A DNA stretch of 64,000 nucleotides from Bostrychus sinensis (GCA_020698575.1 CM036254.1:32702526-32766525), one strand, 5' to 3'. Shown: positions 34,336-45,440, counted from the first letter of the stretch. The notes: a model not told the origin generated them from the letters alone. Numbers and translations are program-made.

Positions 34336-35215
34336 CTAGAAACAGCTCTGGGTGTGTGCCACAAATGCAGCATATTCGCACATTTGGACAAAAAGTTTGG
34401 TAATGGGCTCATGGCCATTATGACACGAGCAGATTGCTCATGTCACGCCCTTTCCATAAATATATAGGTGCGTCGCCTATGGCGCTATCGCTATATTGTA
34501 ATTGTGTGGGTTCTTCATTATTATTAATTCTATTATTTTTATTCTTTTTGTCTCACGAAACAATCACATTTTTAGACCACTTGCCGTGAATAAAATATCA
34601 CAGAAATTGGCACATCCTGTTGCCTTGATTTTTTTTTTTTTTTTTTTTCAGTGGACTGAAGACAGACAATTTAACACTATATATAAGGACCATATACACA
34701 TACACATAGAGCCAGACTGAAATTTGACTGTGTCTGATGAGGAAACCATCTGCATGAAACTGTAATTCTTGTATGTGCTGTTGATTGTTGTTTGGTACAA
34801 CTCTAGCAAATCATACTCTCCACTGTTAAAGCCTCCATTGACTTGTAGCGTCTAGCTTTTAGCTACAGCAGCCTCATAGTTGTTTTCTGTTTATGAGTCT
34901 TTTTAAATAAAAAGGGCCAGGTAGTGATGGTGAATTCAAGATCTCATGAAGTAATGAACCACTTTGACACAGCTGCTGCAGGAATGGCGCACTGCTCGAA
35001 GCATTTAATACAGACTGAATAGTGACATCTGTTGGCTGTCTGTGAGAACTGCGTCCCATTGGAGTACATGAAAAAAACGAAACAAGGCCTCACTCGCTGT
35101 GGTCATGTGATCTTAAGCAGGACTCGAATCCTGCTCGAATCACTTGTCTTGAAACACTTCCGCTTCAAAAGATTGATACTGTGTCAAACAGCGGGCTTAA
35201 GGCATAACATCACTA
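34336..35215. other. Mostly unassigned DNA
   Basis: The block near 34440-34500 (GGTGCGTCGCCTATGGCGC, CGCTATATTGTAATT) may be a fragment of the composite repeat at 49148-50418. A poly-T run lies at 34629-34648. Confidence 0.4.
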
Positions 35216-35303
35216 GGGCCAGGTTTATCAAAGGTTTGCATGCATGCTAACTGAAAGCGACATGCTAAAAGTGGAGCAAACCCTGGGACATCTGAGGTTA
35301 GTG
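35216..35303. repeat. Family T, 5'-end fragment
   Basis: CCAGGTTTATCAAAGGTTTG and CATGCTAAAAGTGGAGCAAA match the first 85 bp of the copies at 17564 and 62641. It stops where the Harbinger-like repeat begins. Confidence 0.8.
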
Positions 35304-35399
35304 GCCCTGTTTCAAGAAGCAGGTTTAGTCCAAACTGAGAGTATGTTAAACCTGAAAAAAGGGAAACTCAGAGTTTTCTGTTTCACGGAGAGTTAAGCT

Positions 35400-36038
35400 G
35401 GGGACACACTACACGATTTTCTCAGTGGTTACAGATTCTGAAAAGAATAGGAGCACACACTAACCAACTGGTTTCAGCAGATTTAGTTCTGACGACTGAA
35501 AGACTGGGGCTCACACATTTAACGACTGCACCTCACACACTACAAGATCTGTAACCACAACTGTCGCCAACCAAACGCAGCAAACTCTGGCGGGAAACTT
35601 GCAAGAACTAAATGGTTAACAAACATGGACACTACCTGGGTCGCTGTTGCCGTTGTGCGTAGCTATGTATCCAGTTTCGCTACCAGGTAGGGATAGCGCT
35701 CAACTTTCTTTGGTGATTGCCATGGCTGTTTATGTTTTTTTTTTTTTTTTCTTCTTCTTCAAATTTCCGCTTATATTTTCCTGCCACTTCCTGTTGCCTC
35801 GTCTTCGTTCTCTGACGCTATTTCCTGTGTCCCATCAACTGTTTTTCACTGGCCACTGGACACCATGAATTCCCAGTTGGATCTGGATCACCAATTCGAG
35901 TCTTTGAACATTACACACTAACGGATTTCAGGGCCAACTGGTGATTACGATTCCCTGCAACTAGTGTTGACTGGTAAAGACTCGCAACTGTGAATTGTTC
36001 TAAAATCGGGCAAAAAAAATAAATCATGTAGTGTGTCC
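35400..36038. mobile_element. MITE with GGGACACACTACACGATTT ends
   Basis: The left end GGGGACACACTACACGATTT and the right end AAATCATGTAGTGTGTCCTC are inverted repeats differing at about two positions over 17 bases. The length is about 640 bp, with a poly-T tract at 35736-35751. No clear target duplication and no transposase. It sits inside the Harbinger-like repeat. Confidence 0.75.
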
Positions 36039-36039
36039 T

Positions 36040-36472
36040 CATCTCGCCCCACTCACCTGTCTGGATGAGGCCCACCTGCTGCATCCTATGGACTTCCTCA
36101 ACCTACCTCACCCCACTCCCTGGATGAATCCTTACAGAGCTGATCTATGATCCTATAGATGAGCTAATGAACTAACAGTCCTAGACGCATTGCCTGTCCG
36201 TCCTGGGAGAGGATCTCTCCTTCAGTTGGGCTCCATAAGGTTTCTTCTTTTTTCCCACAGCTGGGTTTTTTTAGGAGTTTTTCCTTACCGAGAAGGAGGG
36301 TCTAAGGACAGGAGTGTCCTGGGTCTGTTTAGTGTAGTTATTGTTTGTGTTGCTTGTGTGTTAAGTCTGATTGTGTGTTTATGTTTGATCAACTGTTGTG
36401 AAGCCCTTTGAGGTGACTTTTGTTGTTATACTGGGCTATACAAATAAATCTGAATTGAATTGAATCCTCAGC
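36040..36472 (+). mobile_element. LINE-2 3' end, 5'-truncated copy
   Basis: Reverse-complement match to 2910-3330. It begins in the 60-bp repeat (CTCACCTGTCTGGATGAGG), continues through GGGAGAGGATCTCTCCTTCA and GAAGCCCTTTGAGGTGACTT, and ends AAATAAATCTGAATTGAATT. Severe 5' truncation is normal for LINEs. Confidence 0.9.
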
Positions 36473-36610
36473 TTTAAACTAACCTCTGAATCCGTTTCCA
36501 TGGTAACTCACTCTGTGATCCTAACCTAGTCTGGAGCAGTTTTTTTTTTCCTCTAACCCTGAGTCTAACCCAGAGTCTCCACCTGCTGCCTGAAGGAGTG
36601 ATCTGATTGG

Positions 36611-37187
36611 ACAATTTGCTTCCTCATTCACATGAACACTGGGAACACTAACCAAAGGACTGAGAAGAGTTTAAAAGATAATGATTTAACTTTTATACAT
36701 TTATAGTTTACATTTATAAATTTACTTTATACAATTATTTATTAATCAACTAAAATGTTGATGTCATGCAAATAGAGACATTTATTACGTGTAGCCTTTA
36801 CTCATTTAATTTTAACAATTTCAGGTTTAAAAAAAACAAAAAACTAAAATCAATCAAAACAATAAAATACACACTGGACGTAAAAGCTCAAAAATATTAA
36901 GTTTATTGAGATTAGAGTGCGCTGAGATGGCAGTGGGCAAAATTATTTTGATGAAAATGAAGAATAAAAAAGACAATATTTTTATTCTTCTGTATACTCT
37001 GAGTACAATATAGTGGTGTTCTTTATTTGTAAACTACTAATTATTCATTAATCTATAACCTCTCCACAGTCACATGACATTCTGTTCCTCTAAAATGGCC
37101 ACCTCCTCTGGTTTACCGTTGTCATGGTGAATCCTCTTTTCTTGACTCCATTGATAATGGCTCCTCCCCTCTGATAAACTCAAGAGC
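36611..37187. other. AT-rich DNA without recognised feature
   Basis: No named repeat or exon. Confidence 0.35.
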
Positions 37188-37680
37188 TGTGTCCCAATTC
37201 AACAGCTGCAGCCTTCGAAGGTCGCGGTCCACGGAGGCTACTCCTTCTTGTGGCCTTCATGGACCACAAAGGCCGAGCCGAGATGGGACGGTCTGGTCCA
37301 CGGAGCGTACGTCAACAGCTGCTCCTCCTCTCACGTTTGCGCCGCTGTCACCTAGCAACCAGGACTGCAGCTGCTCGCTAATTCACTTTATTCATTGGTC
37401 ACATAAGCAGAAATGGAGCCAGAAATTACACTTATTTAAAAAAAAAAAAAAAAAAAAAAAAAATACACTTATTTAATTTTTTATTTTGTTTAATTTACTC
37501 CTGGAGGAGTTTGAGCAGGTCTCTCCGCCTCTGCCATCTTCGAACGTCAGACAAGCAGCGCGCAGTGAATCATGGGATACGTTGGGCCGCGAAGGATGCA
37601 CCTGATGCAGCCTTCGTTCAGCGGGAAAGGAAGGCCGCATTCGTGGGCTGCATTTGAAGTAGCCTTCGAATTGGGACACC
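37188..37680. mobile_element. MITE with GTGTCCCAATTC ends
   Basis: The left end TGTGTCCCAATTCAACAGC and the right end CTTCGAATTGGGACACC invert to a shared GTGTCCCAATTC. CCTTCGAAGG-type words are near both ends. The length is about 490 bp. The GTGTCCCAATTC opening is a common teleost DNA-element end. No clear target duplication. Confidence 0.7.
37427..37475. repeat. Poly-A tract bracketed by a 12-bp direct repeat
   Basis: TACACTTATTTA occurs at 37427-37438 and again at 37464-37475 with 26 consecutive A between (the first A shared with the left copy). The arrangement looks like target-site duplication around a poly-A-only retro-insertion. It lies inside the MITE at 37188-37680. Confidence 0.85.
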
Positions 37681-37908
37681 ACTGTCTAAAAACCTTCAAT
37701 TTTAAGCTTTACTCAGAATTATTATTATTATTCATCCTGCAGCCAGAAAAAAAAAATCTATTTTTGAGAATAAAAAATTATACTAAATTTAACATAGAAA
37801 TTGCAACACAGTTGTTGTGCTCAGAAATATTTATTTCTGAATAAACAGCAGCAACAACAGAGATTGAAACAGAATACAACTTAAACAGAAATTAATATGC
37901 CGCATGTA

Positions 37909-38537
37909 CACAGTAAATGTCAATTAATCTAGTGTTGAAAATTTAGTGTAAAAATTAACACAGCACCATGACACTGGTGAAAAATGCCACACATGATTTG
38001 ATAAAGATCACATTAAAAACAGGATTTAAGTATTCACTCACATCATTGAATGGACAGTGGTTGATATTTCTTAAAATGTCTCTTTATTGAACATTGAAGT
38101 GCAGTTATAAAACTAAATTTGTTAGTCCTTAAACATATATTAAGCCCTTAATTAGCTGTACTGAAAAACAATATCTAACTTGGTCAGAGTTGGTCAGAGG
38201 AATGTCACAAATGACTCCTGCATCAGCTGAACAAATTTCCTTTCCATAAAAACAACAGTACAAAGATAATTTATGACCATTTGATGCAGGAATCGTGGGT
38301 GACTGCTCTTTTCAGTCATGGGGACAGGACCAACTTACATATGTTGCCAAGTTCAATTGTTTTTATATTTGTTTTAAGAAGTAAAGCTTCCAGCCACTGC
38401 CCATTCAGATGGGAGTGAATGCATTAAAATACAGTGTCTTTCACCTTTAAGAAGTGAGATCATGTGTGGCATTTTTCACCTTTGTCATGGTGCTGTGTTA
38501 AGTTTTACACTAAATTTTCAACACTAGAGTAAAGAGT
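37909..38537. mobile_element. Long-TIR MITE, family Q, copy 2
   Basis: The left end CACAGTAAATGTCAATTAAT follows TA. Internal AACACAGCACCATGACACTG and GAATGGACAGTGG reappear inverted at 38395-38535 (CCACTGCCCATTC, CATGGTGCTGTGTTA, CAACACTAGAGTAAAG). It is abutted on the right by a tRNA-SINE. Confidence 0.85.
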
Positions 38538-38650
38538 GTCTTGCTCAAGGACACAACAACACTATGCATTGCCAGTTGCAGGGCTTGAACTGTCAAACTT
38601 CAGGTTAGTGGCCAAGTGTCTTTACCAACTGAGCTACTTTCATTGACCAA
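38538..38650 (-). mobile_element. tRNA-derived SINE, head portion
   Basis: On the minus strand it reads GTAGCTCAGTTGGTAAAG (A-box) and CAGTTCAAGCCCTGC (B-box), then GTTGTGTCCTTGAGCAAGAC. Same family as 34118-34335, inserted next to MITE copy Q2. Confidence 0.8.
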
Positions 38651-38684
38651 TATGTCATTATCTACTTCTGACCTCACCTTGCAC

Positions 38685-39090
38685 AGCTAGTTGGACTGTC
38701 GTGAAAGAGTTCACAAACTCACAAAATTCATCTTGTTCTGCTCCAGCTGATCTGTTTGGGTTTGGAACTGTGGCGGCTGGGCCAATGGTGTGGCAGTATT
38801 GCCACGAGTGGATGGGTTTTAGGTTTGCCGTCAACAACAAGCACTTGTTAACAACATGGCAATGCAGTAAAACAGTATACTGCTGTACATGTACAAAAAC
38901 AGCAAAAATCTTCTAACATCTTTATTGTGCAGTTTTACTGTTGTAGTGGTTTGTTGTTTTGCTTCAAAGCTGGTGCTTTATCCAGTCACCTCCAAGTATT
39001 CCATTGAATATCCCGCCCCTTCACAAATGTTTTCAACAGGAGTCATTCCAGATTGATATAATGTTAGCAACTCTTTGCCAACAAAATATT
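38685..39090. repeat. Dispersed repeat family U, copy 1
   Basis: It matches 55058-55485 in the same orientation. Shared words are GCCAATGGTGTGGCAGTATT (one change), TTTTAGGTTTGCCG, ACAACAACAAGC, GTAGTGGTTTGTTGTTT, CAGATTGATATAA-GTTAGC. A third partial copy is at 41563-41750. The class is unknown. Confidence 0.85.
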
Positions 39091-39161
39091 CATATATTTG
39101 TAAAAAAAAATTAAGCCCAGTAAACCTCCGGCTTTTGAGACGATGCCGCCATGTCTTCTGA

Positions 39162-39252
39162 TGACAGAAATATGATGAAATACTATTTGATGATATGATG
39201 ATACAGTATATATCATAATATTATCAGCTCATATTTCATCATATTTCTGTCA
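39162..39252. repeat. Inverted repeat with 21-bp perfect arms
   Basis: TGACAGAAATATGATGAAAT (39162-39181, plus one base) and ATTTCATCATATTTCTGTCA (39233-39252) are exact reverse complements around a spacer of about 49 bases rich in GATGATAT. It is probably a very short fold-back MITE. Confidence 0.9.
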
Positions 39253-39264
39253 CTTGAAGTTTTG

Positions 39265-40735
39265 TTCTGGTTTTAGGCAGGGTTAAGTCCTGATTTAGTC
39301 ATAGTTTATTCCTGGTTTAGTTCTGATTTTAGACCTGGTTTAGTCCTAGTTTAGTTCTGGTTTAGACATGGTTGAAGTCTGGTTTTAGCAGTAGCATGCG
39401 GTGACTTTTTCAAGTGGGCAAGCAGACACCTTGACTTCATTAAGTTTTATATGACAACATTTTGATTTAATTTAAATTTAATTAAAAATCACTTAACTGC
39501 AATCCCATCAGTGTTTGTGTAGGAGGCTGTTTCAAACTATCTCACACTCTTTCTATATAATTACTATTAGTAACGCTGTTTGTATACAAACCAATGTCAT
39601 TACAATATTTTTTTTTCCACAAAGTTGGCCTTCTCTGTCGCCTTATCAAAGAATGTACCCTAAGTTTTTGTTTTAACTTTCATTCATAAACACTAAAATG
39701 AGGATGGATAGATGATGAGTGAGGTTCCAGCCTTACAGATGAGGGAGGTTCATCAGGACCCACACTGAGATCAACACCAGACTAGTGCACTGTTAATGCT
39801 GCTTCACTGTAATAAAACTACATTACATTAAATTACACATCACACCACAAACCTCCATTTAAAAACACCGCCTCACTGACACTCACCTCTCTACTCAAGC
39901 TGCAAATCCAGCCCATGTTACTTTTTTGAAGAAATGTCCTGTATTTCCTACAGCTGAGTTTGTCCAGAATAACCAGAGCCCAGTTCATTCACAGTTCTGT
40001 AATATTCACATTCATTGCTGCTGGCTCCTCTCCACTCCTCCAGCTCCACTTCTTACGAACATGTCTGACACTTAACGATGTACATGAGGCTATCATTTAT
40101 ATGACATGCAGTTTTATGCCCTAGCATGTACTCATGAGAAACGAGAACAGGGTTTAAGCTACAAACTATGACTTATCTGTAGAAACACTCTCAGACACTT
40201 TGGCTGTGGCTACTTGTGGAAAGTTTTGTTGTCTAACGCGACGCATGCACACTGTAATGTATGGGGCCGTAAGCTGTACAGTGCGCTGCTTGTCGCCCGC
40301 TGCTATCAGCCAGAGATCTCTGTCACTGAGCCTGAGATTGACCACAGCACACCTGCATGACCCTCCAAAACAAACTGCTTGGCCCTCTGCTTGACAAGCC
40401 CCAGGCAGAAACAGTGCACCACGACTCCTGCCGCCACAAAACTGAAAATGACAGAAATGAATGACGGAGAGGCAACCTAGCTTGCCTTGACAGTACCTGA
40501 AGTGGCCAGCAGGGCGCAGAAAAAAAAAAACCAGAATGATTGACAGCAGGTAATAGTGATTCACTATGGAAGTGAACAGCAAAATGAAATGTTTGGAGAG
40601 ATTGTAATTTAGATTTGATTGGTCAAGCACTGCTTACCTTGCTTGCCCTCAGGGCACGCCCATGGGTCTTAGACCTGGTTTTAGTCCTGGTTTAGTCCCT
40701 GTCTTGTCCTTCTTTAGTGTCCCATCCCTCACTGA
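39265..40735 (+). repeat. Degenerate GGTTTAGTCCT-type array, split by a hAT
   Basis: The left part (39265-39388) and right part (40665-40735) both consist of CCTGGTTTAGT/ACCTGGTTTTAGTCC words. They are one array interrupted by the element at 39389-40664. Confidence 0.85.
39389..40664. mobile_element. hAT-type element, 1276 bp, with 8-bp target duplication
   Basis: The left end is CAGTAGCATGCGGTGACTTT and the right end reads inverted CATGGGCGTGCCCTGAGGGC. Both then carry GGGCAAGCA. Flanks are GGTTTTAG (39381-39388) and GGTCTTAG (40665-40672), 7 of 8 matching. The CAGTGGCGTGCGGTGA-type start and 8-bp duplication indicate hAT. The 154-residue minus-strand frame inside (40630-40166) shows no transposase motif, so the copy is taken as non-autonomous. 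Confidence 0.8.
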
Positions 40736-42704
40736 TTTAGGTTTATTTTAGTCTTTTCAAAGCCAAATATATAAATCCACCATACTTGAGTAAAAACCTG
40801 GTCAGTGGTAGAATAATACCTTTCTTGTCAAGACTTTCTTTCCGCTAAAGTAACAACTGCATTGTTTTAATGCTCTTATAAATAAGTGACATGTTATATT
40901 CCTTATACCTTTTTGCGCTACGATTTAGGGACAGTGGTAGTGTTACATAAACTTGGACACAACTTGTTTGCCATCTCATCTGTGTTACTCATCCAACCTT
41001 TACTGCATGACACTTACTATCACTTAAGAAAATAAAAAGCCATTGCCATCCTGAGCAACAGTCTAATTAACCAGTGCTAGTAAAGTACGCGGGTCTATGA
41101 GGACAAACATTGTTATTAGTATGCATAAGCGGTTTATCATGGTGACGTGAAGTGGCCACATCGGACCATCCCGCACTCCCTTATGAAACCTTAATAGATG
41201 TTAATTCATTCCAGTGCCAGGAGAGCCAGGCGTTTATGTGAGGTTTACGAGCTCCCCTCCTAACTGTCCAGTAATGATCCGGCCTTTAATATTGATCAGC
41301 CATAAACACATACAATATCAAGAGACTAGTTATGAAGTAGAACCAATTATATCTGATACCGGCAATTATTCTTTTATCAAGGATGCACAGTCTTGTGTAG
41401 GGATGGCCTTAGAAACCTCCACACAATGAATAGCAGAGCAAAAACTTTTCAAAAGCATACTGTATAATTAAATTTAATTATTTTAGTTGCCTGCATACAT
41501 AAAAGGTTTTCTTATGGCATTATATGGATTAGATGGCTAATACAGCAGTTCTGACATTTATGGATCAATGGTGTGGCAGTACTGACAGTTAAGGTTTTTT
41601 TTAGGTTTGATGCTGAAGTTCTTTAGGTTTGATGCTGAAGTGACCATTTAAATGTTACTTGTACAACATGGCTTACCTCTGATTTGATAAAACCATCTTG
41701 TGATTGGCAGGTGTTTCATCCAATCACCTCTATGTATTCATCAAAATTATCTTTGTAAACTATTTGTATTAGGGGGTGTAAAATTATGCAGTTATACTTT
41801 AAAATACAGCAGCCTGGCATGATCAAAGTCAGTGGAATGTGATCAAACTCAATTCAGTCCAATGGCAAAGTTCAGTCTCAGGCCAGAATAAAAACAGTTA
41901 AGAAACAACTTCGGACCTGCTGCAACTTAACTGCTCCGTAAGTCCAAATGACACAGTAACAAGGGACATTTTCACACCACTCTGAACAACAACCAGAGCT
42001 CATTCAAGTCCATTTCATGAATAAAACCATTTGGGGCGGTGCATAACCCTGCGTCTCTACCCTGTTCTCCAATCAACCCAATATTAATCCTGCTCTGAAG
42101 ACCGCAATACCTTAATGTGCTGCTTTTCTCAAGGCTTATACCCACGCTCCACTGTCAAAGGTATTATTCTAATGACTCTTAATAACCTCTGTATTGCAGG
42201 AAAACACCGCCTTCTATCACAAATTCAATTCCCTCCATTTACAGAATCTAATACTGTTGTGTTTTGAAGCTGTGGGGTATTTCATTTAAGACTTATAGTG
42301 ACATTATTAGCTGCCTTTGGAACGAGCAGGGAGTGCCCTTGGAGCGGCTGCAGTTTCAATCAACTTCTGTGCCTATGTGATTAGAAAAATACAGAAAAGT
42401 AGACCATTTTATGCACAAAGTCTGCCTAATAGGAGTTCTTTAATCATACGTTGGGTCACAGAGCACATATGGGACGCTGGCACAACCTTGTTTTAATCTA
42501 GCCCCGCCAGTGTATGAATTCTGATGATATGATAATGGATTTTTCCCAGTTAGAAGGTGTTACCTATACTGCAGTACTTGGAAAAGTGCAGAATAACAGC
42601 CACATTGGGTGTAGCTTAAGGGTCAGTGGTGCGAACCTAAGTGTTAAGAATTATTTTGTACATGTAATATTCATTAATCTTCTTCCAATTATTCCTAGTA
42701 GGGA
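40736..42704. other. Mostly single-copy-looking non-coding DNA
   Basis: Only the family U fragment at 41563-41750 (TCAATGGTGTGGCAGTACTG, CTTTAGGTTTGATGCTGAAG duplicated) is recognised. Segments 41040-41400 and 41990-42490 have balanced composition and no repeat match within the window, so they are candidates for conserved non-coding elements. Confidence 0.4.
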
Positions 42705-42865
42705 TATAAGTGGAGCCTATCCCAGCAACTATGGCCCATAGATGGGGTACACACCGACAATGGCCAGCCAGTCACAGGCACACACAGACAGACAACCATT
42801 CACTCTCATTCTTTTACAAATAAGTAGTTACCAATTCACCTAACACACTAGCACACTCTGTTGCA
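42705..42865 (-). mobile_element. V-SINE fragment
   Basis: GGAGCCTATCCCAGCAACTA, GGGGTACACACCGACAATGG and CAACCATTCACTCTCATTC match the minus strand of the 3' half of the V-SINE. Confidence 0.8.
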
Positions 42866-42936
42866 GTGCAAAATAAAAAAAAACTTAACTATAAAGAATT
42901 ACTCAGACACTAATTGACATAATTGTCAGTAGACAG

Positions 42937-43232
42937 ACTTAACACACAATCAACACAAACAATAACTACACTAAACTAAACCAACCCAGGACATCCCTGT
43001 CTTTAGACCCTTTTTCTTAATAAGGAAAAACTCCTAAAATAACCCAGCTGTGGGAAAAAAAGAAGAAACCTTATGGAGCCCATATTGAAGGAGAGCTCCT
43101 CTCCCAGGAGGGAGAGGCTGTTAGGACTGTTAGGCCATTAGCTCATCTATAGGATGAGCTAACGGTTTGTAAGGATGCAGCAGGTGGGCCTCATCCTGGG
43201 GAGTGGGGGTGAGGTAGGTCTGGGAAGTCCAA
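42937..43232 (-). mobile_element. LINE-2 3' end fragment
   Basis: AGACTTAACACACAATCAAC, ACTAAACCAACCCAGGACAT, AAGGAAAAACTCCTAAAA and GAGTGGGGGTGAGGTAGGTC match 2990-3290. The terminal tail is missing. Confidence 0.85.
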
Positions 43233-43277
43233 CACAGTAAATTGTCTAGTATTAAATGAACACTGTCAGTGAACATA

Positions 43278-45274
43278 CACTGTTAGAAAAGAAGGTCAAT
43301 ATTTGTACCCCTAGGGGTCCAATGGCTTGTCACTGGGGCAGTACCCTCAAAGGTCCAAATTTTGTACCCTTGATATAGGTACAAATATGTACCTCATGCT
43401 TTGTAACTGATAGGGACCACTTATGTACCTTTTAGTGGCAATTCTGTACCTTAATTAATTAACATAAGCATTAGCATAAAAAAGTACCTTTTTAAAAATG
43501 TACAATATTGTTCTTTTAAAGAACTACACAGTAAATGTTCTAGTGTTAAATGAACACTGTCAGTGAACATATGGTCCTTATCTATCTAGTGTTAAATTTA
43601 CTCTTTACTCTAGTGTTAATATTTCAGTGTTAAAATAAACACAGCACCATGACACTGGTGAACAATGCCACACATGACCTGATGTCTTTGAGAAAAATGC
43701 AGCCATTCATCACTTGTTTGCCTGGCACTTCAACCATAATGTTTGAGCGTTGCATTTCTGTAAGAAAAAAAAAAAAATCTTGTTTCAAGAAGTTTTTTTA
43801 TTTTTTTTTATTTTTTTTAGCTAAATTTAAATAAGAACTTATCAGCAGTATTTAAGCTCCAATATATAACATGGTCTTATCAACATCTGTCATTGTGCAA
43901 ACATGACTCCCTCCAGCATAGGCAAAGTTTTTTAAAGAGAAAAAAAAAAGTATAATGAGAATACATTTCCAGTTAACACAGGGGTCACTGTTTCTCTGAG
44001 TCATGGTGCAACCATGACTGATGTGGACAGGACCACGTTATAACTGAAGTTTAAGCAAAGCTGAAAGGATTTGTTTAATATTTTATTACATGATTTCTAA
44101 CAGCAGATCAATCAGTCTTCAGCATTTCACCAGCAATGTGATGCTTCTTTAAATGATATTAAAGAAGAAACTGTTTTAACCACTGCCCATTAAATAATGA
44201 GAGTGAAAGCATTTGAACGCAGCTGTGTTGATCTCAAAGACATCAGGTCATGTGTGGCATTGTTCACCAGTGTCATGGTGCTGTGTTCATTTTAACATGA
44301 CTTTTTACTGTGTATAACAGGGGTACAAAATTTGGACCTTTGAGGGTACTGCCCCAGTGACAAGTCATTGGACCCCTAAGGGTACAAATATTGACCTTCT
44401 TCACTAACAGTGTAGCAACAGAGCTAAAATAGTGCCTTTTTAAAATGGTTTAATGAAGAAAGGTGCCCAGTTTAAAGCATCAGAAATAATCTACCACCTG
44501 CAGCCTCTTGAGTTAGTAAAACTACAATTAGCAAAAGTTTCCCTCCCATTTTAAAGTAGCTAACTAGCAAGCTAACACTAGTGATCTTATTTAATTTCCT
44601 GCCCACACAGCTCCTAATTGTCCAGTTTACATTTTGATGTGTCAAAAGTCTTATAAATTTATTTAAGTTACTTATGAATATAGCTCTACATATTTTTTTA
44701 ATTTATTTATTTATTTTTTTGCTAACCTAAATTTGTCAGGCCACCTAACATTTTAAAATTGAATGTGAAACAGAAATAGAACGTTTATATAAACTTAGCC
44801 CTGGGTGTTCTTCACAGTTTCACTGCTTCATCTTCAATAACTGTACGTTCGTTTCAGTGAAAGCCCATTTGTAGAAAAATCTCCACTCCATTGTCAAGTC
44901 AAGCAACTCAGTTGAATTTCCATGGAGCAGCATACAGACATGTGATCCAGCACAGTGTGCTTCCACTGGGATTTTTCACATAGTATCAATGCGCCTTCTC
45001 ATAACTTAGATCCAGTTTGTACCCAAATGGTACATTATTGTACCTGTTGTTCTCTAATATGTTACACACATTTTGGATTGTACCCCTGCATGAGAGAAAA
45101 ATGGTACAAATATGGACCTTTTCATCATTTGGAACATATTTGTACCATGTCAGCCTAGAAAGGGTACATATCAGTATCTTATGGTTCAACTATGACCCCT
45201 TGAGGGTACAACACCAGTAGTTGTACCTTAGAGAACAGATATGTACCCCAACTGTACCCTTTTTTCTGACAGTG
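43278..45274. mobile_element. Composite TA-flanked insertion with CACTGTTAG ends (family P)
   Basis: The outer left end CACTGTTAGAAAAGAAGGTC and outer right end TTTTTTCTGACAGTG are inverted and sit between two TA dinucleotides inside the outer Q MITE. Within it, the 95-bp left arm (43278-43372) is repeated inverted at about 44317-44412, also followed by TA, making a small P element that hosts the inner Q copy. GTACC/GGTAC words are dense in 43295-43500 and 44990-45262. The 44413-44990 part is unassigned. Confidence 0.65.
43527..44312. mobile_element. Family Q MITE, inner copy 3, TA-flanked
   Basis: It starts CACAGTAAATGTTCTAGTGT and ends GACTTTTTACTGTG, preceded by TA (43525-43526) and followed by TA (44313-44314). 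Both arms carry AACACAGCACCATGACACTG and ACACATGACCTGATGTC in inverted order. The length is 786 bp. The centre is AT-rich with no transposase. Confidence 0.85.
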
Positions 45275-45440
45275 TATGGTCCTTATCTATCTAGTGTTAA
45301 ATTTACTCTTTACTCTGGTGTTAAATGTTCTAACCCATGAACACAGCACCATGACACTGGTGAACAATGCCACACATGACCTGATGTCTTTGAGCTAAAA
45401 AGGGCTGCATTCTAATGCACTCACTCCCATCATTTAATAG

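Larger units (their letters stand above)
35304..36610. mobile_element. Harbinger/ISL2EU-like repeat split by two insertions
   Basis: The left half (35304-35399, GGCCCTGTTTCAAGAAGCAG with ACTCAGAGTTTTCTGTTTC) and right half (about 36473-36610, TGGTAACTCACTCTGTGATC, CTGAGTCTAACCCAGAGTCT) resemble the two arms of a fish repeat rich in AACTCTGAG words, often assigned to PIF-Harbinger/ISL2EU. They are separated by the MITE at 35400-36038 and the LINE 3' end at 36040-36472. The class is from memory of the word pattern, so moderate certainty. Confidence 0.5.
43233..45440. mobile_element. Family Q MITE (outer copy), split and truncated
   Basis: The left piece 43233-43277 (CACAGTAAATTGTCTAGTAT to GTCAGTGAACATA) and the right piece 45275-45440 (TATGGTCCTTATCTATCTAG to GCATTCTAATGCACTCACTC) join to the continuous order seen in copy Q1 (GTGAACATATGGTCCTTATC at about 26433). 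The right inverted arm is absent. Confidence 0.8.

Noticed and set aside
40166..40630. 154-codon minus-strand frame
   Set aside because: It lies inside the hAT element 39389-40664 but shows no hAT transposase motif; composition looks like chance.
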